Of a stretch of 60,000 nt of DNA, positions 23,916 through 51,319 are shown in pieces. The notes beneath the pieces were generated by a model. The model made no database searches. It was not told where the DNA came from and saw nothing but the letters and a program-made list of their open reading frames with translations. The stretch lies in NCBI GenBank assembly GCA_030141605.1, contig JAQGDQ010000076.1, positions 374,001-434,000 of the forward strand. The letters are read 5' to 3'. The translations under genes were made by a program, and so were the position numbers. Positions within the stretch are counted from its first letter, which is position 1. Every line of letters starts with the position of its first letter. This DNA comes from Tubiluchus corallicola. Taxonomy: Eukaryota > Priapulida > Priapulimorpha > Priapulimorphida > Tubiluchidae.

Positions 23916-24878
23916 CGTGTTAGACTATTGTAAATAGAGCATTAAAAGAATTATAATTGCTAGTTAATACTGAAAACCACCAAAGGAAATCAAACAAACT
24001 TGAAAACTCAGGCAATTTTTATGGCGAGTGTTTTTTTGTGAGCGTGAGCTAGTGACAACATAAATCTTCAACTTTTCCATCTGTAATTGTGCATGGAAAA
24101 ACTTTGTTATGTATGGGAATGAATTTTTTTATTTGTTTCATATTTGCTATGTAATTTCATGTAAGTAGTGTAAATATATTATTATTTATTATTATGAACT
24201 GATGTATATGCTTGATACAAAAGTATGCATTGCCAGAGCTGCGGATAAATGAATGGTGTGAAAATTAGGAAGACTACATCTGAGCAATTTTGCCATACTG
24301 CCTAGGTTGGTAGGCAGTTGAGGTGGGCTATGAATGCATTCAAACACATATGATATTGGTGCCTGTTTAGCGTTTCATCTTTGATGACTATCTTTAATTA
24401 TAAACCAGATTCCGGTTCAGCCACAGGCATTCATCAATTGCAGTAGACTCTGAGGATGAGTGTCAGAAACTGACTTGCAGTGTCCTGATTTAAATAAAAA
24501 AATCTTGATGCAAAAATGTAGATAAATTGAATCAATTATTGTTTCTTGGTCAAGAATCATGGCAGAATCTCATCTTTTGCGCTCATGCTTGAATGCTTGA
24601 CAGTCAAATGCATTTTGTTGGATTTACCTGTCTGTAGATCGCAATTTGTATCAAAAGCACTTTAGCGACTATTAAGTTTATAGTTGTACATTATTCAGAA
24701 CCTTTGTAAATAAGGAAAAGTGATTCGATTTGTTTGGAGTTCTTTAATAATCTGAAAAATCGATAAAACCAGATCTTGCGCTCTTGAAGTAACCGGTAAA
24801 AGTTTGTTTGTGTTGCACTTGCACTGTCAAGTTTAATTGTTCCAAATAATTGATGTAGCGAATCAAAATATTTTTGTA

Positions 24879-24884
24879 AATAAA
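24879..24884 (+). terminator. poly(A) signal of FJX1-like gene
   Basis: AATAAA followed about 25-40 bp later by a GT-rich element (GTGGTTTGTGTGTT). This would give a 3' UTR of about 1 kb. An earlier ATTAAA at about 23940 could serve a shorter form. Confidence 0.55.
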
Positions 24885-24919
24885 GGAATTACTTTAACGT
24901 TACATTCGTGGTTTGTGTG

Positions 24920-27900
24920 TTATTCGGATTTGAACCGTGGACTCAAGACGTAATTTTCTTCAAAGTTTGAAACTGTAAAACCGAAATCTTTTCAACAAAC
25001 TCCTGTTCTGAGTTAATTTGTGCAAATAGCAAGTGATCGTTACCTGACAGTTTGAGGTCAGGCGTATGAGAAGCGCAGGTTTGCAGGTAACTCGAATAAT
25101 GCAGGTATTTGCTATTGTAGAAAGTATCATATTGTTAAGAATTCGAGAGGTGTGTTTGTGGAACCAGAGAACAATGGCATTGCAAACTTTACATAGTAAG
25201 TATAGACCGGTCACCAGTTTAGAAGACCATGATCTTAGCGCACATCCGTAGGCCAAATCCCCGATATCCCAAATATGCTATGTATTTGACAAGTAGGCCT
25301 ACCATGATAAGCGCATTAAAAGCAAAACCGGACTCAATCTTAAACTGTAGGTCAAAGCAATCTACTGTTTAAGATATTGAAAGGAAACATACCATTTCTT
25401 AAAAAAAACTTGCATGAAAGAATTATTACCACACAAACGCAATTTCATGTTCGCACCACTAGTTTTTCGCTGTTACATGTATTTCGCTATTCGCTAGTTA
25501 GTCGGGCACTAGAGCCTGCATTTCGAAAACGTATTGCACAAAAAACAGGTACTGTACCTCTCAATGCAGATGTGTTAGTTTGTGATGAATTACACACGTT
25601 CGACAGCTCATGCGGGGGCGCAACGGTAAATTTTAAAAAACACTTAAATTTTCCCTTCCCCAAACACGTGCAACACGCTCATAGAACATTTTGATGTTCA
25701 AATTATGTTAGTTTGTGATGTCATCAACAGTTGGGCTCGCCTGCCCGTTGCTATGTTTTTAATCTATAATTTAATTACCAGAAACGCTTCTGCAGTATTA
25801 ATTGTGTTAAAATGTATACGTTTTATCGGACTCGAAAATGGGGTAGTATATGAAAAATCATCCTGTCTTCCTTTAGGGAATTCCAGTCCAGACCATTAGG
25901 TTTTCTTTTTATTAATAATTTTGGTGGCTTCCGCATCCGTTCCCGCCCACGCGTGCCTGCAGAGGTGCCGAACTGAACCGCTGCCGTATTTGGGATGGCA
26001 CTGTGCACTCAACAGGAAAACCGCGGTCTAAGGATGATCCCTTTATCCTGGTTTTTGGTATGTGAACTGCGAGAAGAAAGTAACAAAAGCTTTATTTGAG
26101 AACATCGTATGTGGTTTCCAAAAGTTGTTCATCGATAAACCCTCAAAATAAAAAAAAACGGTAGACACCATTTCTAGAGTTTTCAATTCAAAAGTTAACT
26201 ACCGGTGCCGTTAGAACAAATCTTATTACTATGTATCCGTTGCGCCGTCAATATCAGGTGGTGTAAGTATATATACATATATGTTCCTGTTTTGTTCCAC
26301 ATCCATTGATTGGAATGCTTAAGTGGACTACGCTGGATCCTGCGCCGTTAACCATGCAGTATGTGAAAAATCATCCTGTCTTCTTTAAACAAAGTTGCCG
26401 TTTACATGATAATTATCGGAACGCTTCATACGTACAAAAAAGAAGCAATACGATAATCGATCATTATGCGATAGTTTAGTAAGACGAAACAAAAAATAAG
26501 GTTGAAAAATCGCTACACAGAAAAACGTAATTTTCTAACAACCAGTGGGAATTAAATAAATTAAAAAATGCTACTCGCCTTAGTGGTCATAGTTCCCTGA
26601 AAAAAAACAGCCATTTCAAAAAAAAGAATGCATATAATAGTGAAGATAAAGTTTGACTCTGCACTCGCTGAAAATATTGACATGACAGGTAGCTGTGTTA
26701 ATGTTCTCTGTCTGTATTGACTTTATTACGAAACATTTCAGAGAATCGTGCTTTTCAGCGCAAATTACTGAAACTCGAGTGCTTTAGATTAAGTTTTTAG
26801 TGGGAAAAATGTTCTTGAGACAGCTTCAAGTACACACTACACGAAATTAACATAAGTAAAAAAATTGTAACCACAAATTACTGACACAAAATTAAAGCTC
26901 ATTACTGCCTTCTGGCAAAGCCTGAAATTTGATTACAGTAGTTACATACATACCAAGAGCGGCAGCGGTATAAGAATCGCAAATGTTTTTGAATCAGAAG
27001 CCCTGGCAAAATATCGGGCAAAATTCAGGCAAAATATCGTTTTAGGTGTTCAGGTCAACCTATGTATAAAAAGGGAAAACTTAGTGGCTAATTTCTGGAG
27101 CCAAGACTGACCGTAAATAACTTTTGTCACAATAAGCATTGTTTCAAAAACGAAGGCATACAAGGTTAATATAGGACTGATCCAACAGGCCTTCTGTAAA
27201 GGCGTCCTACAGTTTTTGCTTTTCCCATTATTATTTTCTCACGCAAACAAACTGGTCACAAGAATTCTTAGCTGACGAGCAAACTTCGTCTCAATTTTAA
27301 AAATCAACAGCAGTTAATTATCTGTTTAAATGTGCATAGTCAAAACCTTGACTGACCAGTGACCAGTGGTCAACACAAAGAGAGGGCTTTGCAAACAAAT
27401 TAAGCAGTCATTGTGCGTCGCAAATAGGACAAGAGAGATAGATAAATTGTTTGAAGCAGTAAACAACGAAAGGCACCGCCATCAATAATCCTTAGTGTTA
27501 AGATTGAACTAGTCCAATAGAGTGTTTGCTTGACAGGAAGAAACGCTTCAAGAAAGGCGTTGAAATTAAAGTGACGAAGGCTAGGTGCAAGTTAAAAATA
27601 CTTAAAATGATATAAAAAATTCCTGAAAATACATAATTAAGCGATAGCAGTCGAATAAAGTCGGTAAACTACTGCGTCTGATTCCAAGTATTATCCGAAG
27701 TAATGCAACCAGTAATAAAAAATAAAGAAAATAAATAAAATCTACGTGGTCTAATAGGGTAATTAAACAATAGTAAGCAAACCTTCACCATGTTTGATGA
27801 ACAGCAGGGCTGAGTGTACTACAAGTGAAATCGAATTTAAAATGACAGTGACTGAATAGTTAAAATGTACTCATATTTGTAAACGCTGGGTGCATCTTAG

Positions 27901-29145
27901 GTGCTTTTTTACACTTTGAGCTGCTGCAACTTACATTTACTTGTTCACATACCATTTGTTTTTTGCATGGAAAGCGACGCAACGAGATGCGTTGATGTAA
28001 TAAGAATAGTCCAAATTCCACTATGCCTTAAGTACAATGTGAAATCGCCAGCAACTCTATTATATTTTGAATAGAGCAAGACTTTTATATGATTTTGAAG
28101 TTTAAGAGTTAATTCGAAGATTCAAAAATAATTGTTTTGGCAACAGATAGCAATAAAAAACAAAACAAAAAATACGACTACAAAACTTTCAAATGTATAT
28201 TTAACAATGGTGGTTGATGCTGGCACTTTTAAAAAAAATATGCAAATTTACGAGATAGTACGAATTTAACACGAAAATTATTTCTGCTTCAAAAAAAATC
28301 AAAAACTTAAAATTTCTTCAACTTACAGATTTATTTTACAATGGAATACATGAAATTTACAAACCACAGTGAATGAAAATAAGGTGAGAAATCATTGTAC
28401 ACCAACAATATTCGTAACAAGTGTGGTAGGAACACAGGATCCACAGACACAATAGCAAACAGCAAAGTTTCGACATTCCATGTGCAATGAATGTGACAAC
28501 TTCAAACCATAAAAGCATAAGCGTTGAAGAAACAAGTGATACCTAGCACCACTTGTTAATGAAAATAGTTGGTATTTTGCCACAAAATGTTAAATGTCAA
28601 GAAAATCAGATCTACAAAAATACAATTGTACAGGTCTGTTTTTATTCATGTTTTTAAATTGGTTAATTATGTGACAGATACAGAAATATAATGCTATAAA
28701 CAGTTTCATTAATGCTTTACAAAAAACGAATGCTATTTCTAAGTATCTTTGAAAGATAACTTTTCAGCAACAGACCAAATATGAGTGAATTTTCGAGACG
28801 ATTAACCCTACAAATATGGGAAGTTATCAGAGCATCGATGCTTACTGAGAGGTGAGACCCTTCTTCAACGCCTTTTTATCATATTCTGAAAACTGCATAT
28901 ACTTGTTAGTTTACATAATTACACAGATATTCAATGCTTGTTGCCAGCATGAAGGCATTACTGATTAATGACAACACAATTCAAATGTGTTTTTTCAAAC
29001 AATCAGAATTCGAAGTTCTACACACAATTTGTTTTTAAGCAAAAAATGAAAATACAAGAGCCCTCAAACGAGCAGTCATTTTGCAGGGCAAATTAATAAA
29101 ACTAAACTGTACATGGTATATCTAACAGTGAACACTCTTTAGCTA
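24920..29145. other. intergenic, plus probable SNRPD1 3' UTR
   Basis: No recognisable gene. A 24-bp sequence (TGAAAAATCATCCTGTCTTC and four more bases) occurs at 25851-25875 and again at 26364-26387. The last few hundred bases before 29146 are probably the 3' untranslated region of SNRPD1, which is on the minus strand. Confidence 0.45.
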
Positions 29146-31056
29146 TTATCGATAGCCTCCTCCTCCCCTTGGACCGCCTCTACCTCTGCCACCTCTACCT
29201 CCGCCGCGGCCACGTCCTCTTCCGCCCCGTCCACCGCCTCTTCCACCTCGACCACCTGCAAGGATAGAAAATATGATACAAACATGGAATGTGTGACAAG
29301 TAAGAACTTGTAATCACACCTTGCTTTGGTTATGAACAGTAAAATGTTCAGTCCTTAAAATTACTTACTTGAAAATGCAAGAAACAGCTAGCACAGTATT
29401 ATAATAAAAAAGGCCTACTTTTATAAAGTGCTGAAGCAGCATCACATGGAATTTAATTTGTTTGTAACAGTTTACATGTTATGAGCATGTGTGCAAACAA
29501 CAGTCACTGATTAATACATCATGGTAACAAAGTAAATAGTGAAGTGGTAAATTTTTCACAACTTCGATAAAATTTAGCTTTCATTTGAATACAATTACTA
29601 AGGAGCACTACACTATATGGAGTTATGTCTTTATGAGAATTAAAATGCAAATTACATAAAGCAGTTCATATTTTATAAATTAATTTGTCTCAACTACTTT
29701 AAGTTCATAAGTGTCCTAAATTAACTGATTAAAGTTTATATAATAAAATGTAAAATGTACCTATGTTATAAAATATAATTTGAATGAATCTAAAAATATG
29801 AGTACTTTGTAACACCATTATAGCAAACAGGGCTTACTGAGTACACACTGTAATGCAAACTCACAAAAGAGATTGAAAACTCATCATTTATCTAACTAGT
29901 ACAATAGCTTTGACAGCATGTCAAAAAGTCCGCAATGCGCAATACCCGAGTACCAGTATCGTGAATTGCACCTCCATTACTATGTATTTATAAGTTATTA
30001 TTGCGTACTTTTCCTTTGCCAGCCATCTTAAAATTAATTTACAGTTAAATTTAACCAGCCATTCCTGGTGCAGCAAAAAAGTTGTTGAGTATGCAGCAGC
30101 CTGTCGAAAGGTCATTTTGTCTACTAGCTGTATAAAAACTGACTTATTTTCGGTGGCTTAGCACCCAGGTGTTTTGCATACATACACTGACAGCACAGTG
30201 TTGAGATGTTTCATCAAGTGATGAACCCTACTGCAGTTACTTTGCTGCAAAAACTTTTTATATAAGGATAAACAGAAATTTTGTGCAAACAAAATTGGCT
30301 GACCATTTTTGAATCTCACTGACCTTACTGAACATGTCACGTAACTGTTTATGCATACGTCCAATTTAATACGAAATGTTCATTGTACATTATTTATACA
30401 CACTTAGTGCTTGCCATCTAATAGTCATCTACATATGACTAAAGAATATCATGGCTATAGATTACTTTTTGCTAGATCCCTAGTAGGTTCGCTATAATGA
30501 TGTTATACTGTTTGTAATAAGTGCTATATTGTAAAAACCAAATTTACCTCGTCCCCTATCGCCTCGTCCACGCCCTCTTCTTGGCCCGTCATCTATCAGC
30601 AAGGTATCAAGTGGTAGACTATCCGGGAGAATGTAGTAGCGGATGTTGTTGCCACGGATACTTAACGTGTCGAGCTGAACGGGGTCCTTGTTCTTTAAGG
30701 TCATCTTCACCGCCTTTAGGTGAGTGTTCATACTGACATCGACGCCAGTGATTGTTCCATGAACCTGCACACAAAAAGTACAGGAATCGTAATTAGTGGT
30801 AGGATAAGATTAATCAATTTAGGCTTTTATTATTTCTGATCACTGATTTTCAGCTGCCGATGCAAAGCAGTTGTGCTGTCAATACCATTTTCAACCTTTT
30901 TTTCAGAAACCCACAAAAATCGCGCGTTAAACTGGTTGTCATTGCCATCATTTTAATAATTAATTCATAAATAGATCAGCTTACCTGAGTGCCATTCTTT
31001 AGCTCAATGGTCACAGTCTCATGACTCAATTTCATCAAGAAACCGACAAGCTTCAT
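29146..31056 (-). CDS. SNRPD1: small nuclear ribonucleoprotein Sm D1, 3 exons
   Basis: Core spliceosomal protein: one of the seven Sm subunits that ring the Sm site of U1, U2, U4 and U5 snRNA. Coding exons on the minus strand are 31056-30985 (24 codons, [20 protein letters not shown]...), 30764-30548 and 29255-29146. All junctions are GT-AG and the total is 132 codons. The Sm1 motif spans exons 1-2 (residues about 8-45) and the Sm2 motif follows ([20 protein letters not shown], 61-80). Residues 85-132 are an Arg-Gly tail, typically methylated on Arg and used for SMN binding. The human protein has 119 residues, so the tail here is somewhat longer. Intron 2 (about 1.3 kb) interrupts the tail. 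The gene is intact, with no sign of damage. Confidence 0.97.
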
Positions 31057-31859
31057 TATAAGTTTCCAAATTTAGCAACTCCTGAAATGCAAATCTATAT
31101 AAAAATGTGATAGTATGTCTCATAATACACAGTTATATAATTGGTTAGAATGACATTACTTGACAAAATATTAGAATATTCTTTTATAATTCCTCTATTT
31201 TACCACCCAGTCTTCTTTTCTTTGGTAATATTAATTGCCTTCAGTAGACTACAGCGTGGCAAATTGTGCAACTATTACTATGATAACAATGGTAAAGCGT
31301 GGTTGTACATTCTCAAATAAAATAATATTTTGTGCTTGGTTCCTGATACAGCAGAGCGGTTGCGATTAGGGGTGTTCGGGATCGGTGTCGTTATGTCCCC
31401 AACTCTCTATCTTTATGATCGATTGTTACTTACATTGTTTTTGACATAGAAATATGGGCTGATTTAAACCAAACCCAGTGCAAGCAAATAGAAAGATAAA
31501 CCATGTAAAATATTAAATCAAACAATTAGTAGGAGTTATTAGGGTTTATTGTTAGTACACGGAATTTGGTCTCTTGAACAAAAGATTCATCATAAAAAGA
31601 TGAAACGTGGTTCAGGATATTAGTTAATTCTGATGAGGACAGAGATGGACATAAAATATTAAAAAGCATTGCACAAACAACTATTAATGGTGGCTGGTGA
31701 AAAACTATGAAAGAAACAGCAAAAAATATAGATTACATATAAGTGAACAGGCATCAGATAAAAAAGAAATCAAAGAAAAGAAATTAAATATTCGATAAAT
31801 CAGTATTTGGAAAATGAAATAGTGTTAAAAATTAGAACTGAAATAAAGCTCATGTGTTT

Positions 31860-32075
31860 AAGTAATAGAGCAGTGGAGTGGTGTAAACCAATGAAATATA
31901 TTGTAGAATTTGCAAGAAAAGACAGTTAACAAAATTACAGAGTGGAAATTGCATATAGTCAGAGTTAAAGCAAATTATCAAAATAAGTTTAAATGAGATG
32001 TCAAATGACCATTATGCAAAAACAATGTAGACACTACAGAACATTTATTATTGTGTGAAAAATTGAATGAAATAA
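31860..32075 (+). pseudogene. decayed non-LTR retrotransposon 3' end
   Basis: The plus strand shows WCKPMKYIVEFARKDS and, after stops and a frame change, PLCKNNVDTTEHLLLCEKLN. The latter is the C-x2-C ... H-x4-C knuckle at the C-terminus of many non-LTR reverse transcriptases, with the first Cys codon turned into a stop. It is very AT-rich and broken. The upstream limit is unclear and could reach back to about 31600. Confidence 0.45.
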
Positions 32076-32119
32076 TGCGTGTAAGTAACATTGCAATTGA
32101 TGTTTACCTTCAAACAGTT

Positions 32120-33165
32120 CAGATGTGATTGCACTGTAACAGGAGGCACACACCTCTCAGTTCGCTACTTTAAAATGTTCGTGAGTCTGACCTTACAACA
32201 TTATCATGAAATTTTTTCCAATAAGGAACAACTCTATTAGCAAAGAAATGCTCTCGTATGTTTGTCCCAACAGACGTAACAGACAGGTTGTGCTCTGTTT
32301 TATGAGTGGCAGAAAAATGAATCTCGATTAATATGCCAATAGTCATTCATTATTTCATATACGTTTACCAAACCAAACGATACCCTGTGTTGTTCCAAAG
32401 TAGAAACATTGACAATACCTTGACAGTACAGAGGTAACCCTTAAACAACTTATTTACGCCATCACATTTCTTAATGAACTTCGTGATATCTATTAACACT
32501 ATCTATAGTGCCAGCTGGTTTCTTCAGAAATCATTTAGTCATGCAGAATCCGAGTCTCCTGATACGATAAATTTTCCAAGCCTTGTAACAAGAACTGGTG
32601 TTGAGTCTTTATCGAGAACCTCCAATATTCCAGCAACTTTAGTTCTGTCATTGTCACGGCATTCCTCCCTATCAAATGAACTCAATGGTTCGGGCACACT
32701 TTTAAAAATCAAGTTACACTTACGACGATCAAGGTCATCGGGCTCACTGATAACCAAGTTAATCTTTTTGTTAATTTCAGACAAATGTTTTTGAATCTTA
32801 ACAATAGCCTGTGACTGAGAGGAGTTCTCTTGTATCAAACTGTCACCATCAACATGCAACTTACTGATAACAGTGCTGTCAGCTTTTATAGCAAGTCTTG
32901 CTTCAATGTTAGCAAAGCTTGCTTCTAATTTCTTTTGAAATTTTTCGAGTTTACGTTCAATATTGATGCCATTAAATACATTAGCTTTTGCTTTCTGCTC
33001 GCAATCACTGCAATAAAGGGGAAGTTCACTTAGTCTGGAATTGTCAACCAACAATTTGTATTCAACCTTAGACAATTTTGCACAGTTCTAAGCAAATCCA
33101 TTTCTCACATTGCTCACAATTCATGGCCTCATATTCTACTGATCATACGCAACAGATCTGACACA
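32120..33165 (-). pseudogene. CR1/L2-like retrotransposon, internally deleted
   Basis: Reading the minus strand, about 33165-33050 carries a damaged PHD-type zinc finger (CEQCEKWICLELCK). An open frame from 33075 to 32539 follows, with a coiled-coil region and the ORF1-type segment RRKCNLIFKSVPEPLSSFDR. This is the usual ORF1 make-up of some CR1/L2-like non-LTR elements. ORF1 then stops, and by about 32300-32150 the sequence resembles the extreme C-terminus of ORF2 (REHFFANRVVPYWKKFHDNV). Nearly all of ORF2 is therefore missing between two recognisable ends. It is a dead copy. Confidence 0.65.
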
Positions 33166-33335
33166 GAGAAACTGCTTCAGACTCACTAGATTTCTTGTCC
33201 ACTACGGTTACAGACTGCAGGAATCACTTTAAGTAGAACTGGTGTTTAACATGTGTTGAGATCTCCGTGACATGATACTAAACTAGCTTAAACTGAAATG
33301 TTAAATATAGTGGCACCACAACAGGTAGAGGGAGG

Positions 33336-34800
33336 TCATGCCATCAGAACATTTTGTTCCCATTGGGGTAACATAGGATCTATAAATGTTGATGAACTCT
33401 GCAGCCAGAGCTTGGTAAGACGTGCTTGAAATTGCTCAAAATTTTTTGCCTCAACCGCACTTGCTGGGAACCTGTCCCATGGAAGGACAACCCTGAAAGC
33501 AAATAAATGCTGATACGTTTTGACCAACTGCTCTGGATACGATGCTCGAATAATTTGCATGAATTACCTCTTGTCTGTTGTTGTTGACATCTTGTAATAT
33601 AATCATCCATGTGTGATTTATCAATACCATATATAATTCTAAAAGTTTGTGTCATATCCTATCTCATGCACCTATACTTAAGTGTGGTTACACCGATTTC
33701 TTGAAGCCTTTGTGAAGAAGTTAGGTTACAGATTCCTAGAATCAGCCTGGTCATTCTTCGTTGAATTTTCTCTACTGTGCAGATAGAATTCTGTCTTGAT
33801 GGGTCCCACATTACATCTGCATAATCAAGGATGGGCCTGACCAATGACTTATATAATCTCAGAACCACTGCTTTATCAAGAAATTGAAAATTGGTATTAA
33901 TCTGTAGTGAGCCTTCTGTGTGACATAAGCAGTGAGGCTTCAAGTCAAGGCTGCTGTCTACAATGACTCTAAGGTTTGTTTCCTTATCAACTTTGCTAAT
34001 ACCTGACACTTGATTAACAGAGGAGATGGTGTAGTTAGACTGGGAAACAACTCTACCAATAGTCATTACCTTACATTTCTCTAGGTTGTGGTTCATTTGG
34101 CATTTATTACACCACTAATTTACTCAATTGACATTGCTTTGAAGATTAGCTTGCAATGTTGAGTTAGATGCTTTGCCATATATTTTGGTATCATGAGCAA
34201 ACAGTTTACTTGCACAGGTGGTGTTATCAAGTAAATGATCGATTCAAAGTGTAAATAATAATAGTCTGATGACAGTGCCTTGTGAAATGCCGAAAGTGAT
34301 CGGAGTCCATATGGATTCCATTGACAATTACACATTGTTTTCCATCTATTAGGAATTCACAAATCCTTGCCATATCATGCCTCTAATACCATACGCTGTA
34401 AGTTTCTTCTTTAAACGTGCATGACGAACCCAGTCAAAAGCCTTAAAAGTGACTTGTAAATTGCATCCACTTGGTCACCTGAATCCAAAATTTCTCTACA
34501 GTTTCTAATAGATCTTCCACACCTGAAGCCATGCTGTGCAGGATGCCACAAATTGTTTTCTTCTACGTGTGCATAAGCTTTGTCAAAGATAATGCCTTCC
34601 AAGGGTTTACACATAACTGAAGTGAGACCAATTGGTCTATAGTATGTAGCTTGATTTTTTTGCACCTTTTTTCTTGCATATTGCAGTGATATCGGCTAAA
34701 TTTCAAGAGGAAGAGGAGACAGTCATGCATGCTTTTGTTCATTACATTCACAAGCGGTGTGGAAAAAGCCTTCTCACATTTTTTAACCACAACCGGATAA
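33336..34800 (-). pseudogene. CR1/L2-like retrotransposon reverse transcriptase remnant
   Basis: A 5'-truncated ORF2 relic on the minus strand, spread over several frames. In order it has RPIGLTSVMCKPLEGIIFDK with PAQHGFRCGRS (34640-34500, fingers/palm), a broken GISQGT..LLLF region and the catalytic box as FAHD instead of FADD (34190-34201), then NLEKCKVM, LRLYKSLVRPILDYADVMW, VEKIQRRMTRLILGICNL and ERL-like TTLKYRCMR (to 33659), and the tail LPWDRFPASAVEAKNFEQFQ (about 33480). Several frameshifts, stops and the altered catalytic Asp show that it is dead. The tail is homologous to the fragment at 51044-51250, so both belong to one family. Confidence 0.9.
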
Positions 34801-35915
34801 GAAGTAAATCTCAGAATTAAGCAAGCCCTGAGAGAAAGAAAGTTATTGGAGTCTAATTTTGAGATATAGTAACCGAAGTGTTACAAAACAAAACTAGGGT
34901 TGTACTTAAAGATAACTGACTTCAAGAAGTGAAGCCGAAGCATAACCGCTGATCTAAAAATTTACAAACACCTAACCAAACTAGTTAATATCATTATATA
35001 GAAGAAACATACATAAAATCCAAAGAAACACTTTGGTTGAAAAATTGACAAAGAAAACGTGCGAAATAACCGCAAAACGTTCACGCCGCGGCTGTATCTA
35101 CTGTTGTGCTACCTATTGGGAGGAAAGCAAGGTTTCCAAAAACAACAGAACAGGCGAGACACAATGAGCAACAGAGTGAGGAGGTCGCAAAGTGGCGTTA
35201 GTTCACAAACGTAGAATTTGTCAAATGACAAGAGTTTATGACTGTTTTAATAGCTACATCTGAAGCGGATTTGTCATAACTATAGTAACTATAGCTTCTG
35301 TCTTTACAATGCCATAACTTTTCTGTGCCTGTACTGGAAGTCTAAATTAAGTAAGGTAAAAACGATACACTGTAACGTAAACTGCTGTTATTGGTTTATC
35401 ATGGGTATTATACTATTAATTATTATCATAAGTGACGTTGGACTAATAACACAGAAACTTGTATCTTTTTATAACAAGCATTCATTGATGTTTCATTGAT
35501 TAAGCAGCCAATATTCAATAAACGACTAATAAAGTAATTGATGTTGAAATTTATTTATTCCATATGCCATTTGTGCAACTCGTAGCATTTTATTTTAGAT
35601 TGTGTCACAAGATGAGGCGGCAATATTATTATTATCTCACCAGTCTCGTGGTTAATTCCAGAAAGTCTACCAATATACAGTCTACAGATTAGTAATGGGG
35701 GAATAGATTTATTTTTGAAGCGAAACAAGACATATCTAATTTTGGACACATTTAAAAAAAGTTCTGGTTCCGTTACAGATCTAAATATTTGAAAGTGTGC
35801 TTTTTTATGTTATTATGCCTTTCTTTCTTTTAGCAAACATGTGTTTAACTGATGGAACTTTACTTTTTTTAGGCTGTAATTAAAACTCATTACTCTACGA
35901 AACTTAACAGTTAAT
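34801..35915. other. KLC upstream region
   Basis: No coding sequence recognised. It presumably contains the KLC promoter and 5' UTR. I see no clear TATA box. Confidence 0.4.
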
Positions 35916-50086
<14,171 letters not shown>

Positions 50087-51043
50087 TGTCAAAAGACTAA
50101 AAATTAAATTCCATTGTTTAGCGATCACTGTTTAATTTTAGTACTGGTCATGGTTTCTGTAGCCATAATGTACTGACTCAAGCTGCTGTACTTTACTTGC
50201 TCTTACTATCATTTTGTAAGATCTATATGTGTTTAATGAACATTTTTACAATATTGCATAATAGTTTTGTCTGGTGTGCACGGCACATGCGATGTTGCAA
50301 GAGCTAATTGTGTCAAGCCTATTATTTAAAGTTATTTATTTATACATTTATTTATTTATTACAAAATTCCACAATTGTAAGTCACTTACTTTGATGGTTA
50401 AAAAGTACAAAATCTCGTAATTGACTTGATTGTTATTTTTGAATTAAGTAGAGTCACAAATGTAAAGCCTGTTGCTAAATAGCTGCGTTTTTTAAACTAA
50501 AAAGAAATTCCATTTTAAACAAAGAATTTTTGTGTGAACTCTCATCTGTGCAATTTATTATTATATTCAGCAAATTTATTGTAATTATAGGTTCATCCAG
50601 TTTGTCCTAAAATAATCAATTAGACACACTGTTATATCTGTCATACCTGGGATTTCTTGCTGATTTGTGCATCTGTAAAGGTGTATATGATTAATTTATT
50701 TTGCTGGATATTCTGTTGGGTCAGCGTGAAGTCAGTAATTATTCTGTGTCAACAGCTTTCTAGTCTAATTAGTAAAAATATTTATGCTCATCTTTATTTA
50801 CAGTGTTATTTTTGACTGATATTGCTATCAGATATTAATCATTAAACACATTTTATTTGGAACTGTAATTATGGTTTTTCAGTCTCAAATGTCAATTGTT
50901 CACATTATACAATTATAAGTGTGGCAGCATATTACCGATTACCGTCGAAGGATAGAGGTTAAGCATAAATAGCTTATGAACCTCTCCACTCTTGTTTACT
51001 TTATCAATATAAAAAATAAACATAATAGGCGGCAACACTGCAA
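50087..51043. other. KLC 3' region, nothing else recognised
   Basis: AT-rich sequence after the last KLC stop, presumably 3' UTR and then intergenic. An AATAAA-like string lies near 51014 inside the 3' part of a retrotransposon fragment. No clear poly(A) site for the long isoform was identified. Confidence 0.4.
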
Positions 51044-51250
51044 TCACGAAGCGAAACACAGGGTTTCTTGTTGCCATTGTGGCAACCTGGGGTCTATATA
51101 TTTTTCAGCACTGTTTTTCCAATATCTATCGAGACGAGACTTAAACTGGGCAGGATTGGATGCTTGAACTACATGGTCAGGCAGCGTTTTCCACTCATTA
51201 ATTACTCGCCTTGCGAATGTCCATATATTGGCTTGTAGCACATATATATA
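51044..51250 (-). pseudogene. CR1/L2-like retrotransposon ORF2 C-terminus
   Basis: A 5'-truncated copy. The minus strand reads FARRVINEWKTLPDHVVQAS, then FKSRLDRYW and YIDPRLPQWQQE before a stop. This is the conserved C-terminal signature of CR1/L2/Jockey-like reverse transcriptases. It is clearly related to the end of the relic at 33336-33560 (FIDPMLPQWEQN), so the two are members of the same family in this genome. The reading frame over this short piece is intact, suggesting a younger copy. Confidence 0.85.
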
Positions 51251-51319
51251 ATATGGCGTCATACACAGTATAGGGTACAACATATTAGTCACATGTTACA
51301 AGTCCAAATCTATGTAGTA

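Noticed and set aside
30521-30736. 71-codon plus-strand frame
   Set aside because: Antisense shadow of SNRPD1 exon 2.
31373-31396. TAGGGGTGTTCGGGATCGG, resembling a hAT end
   Set aside because: No matching inverted end or target duplication was found downstream.
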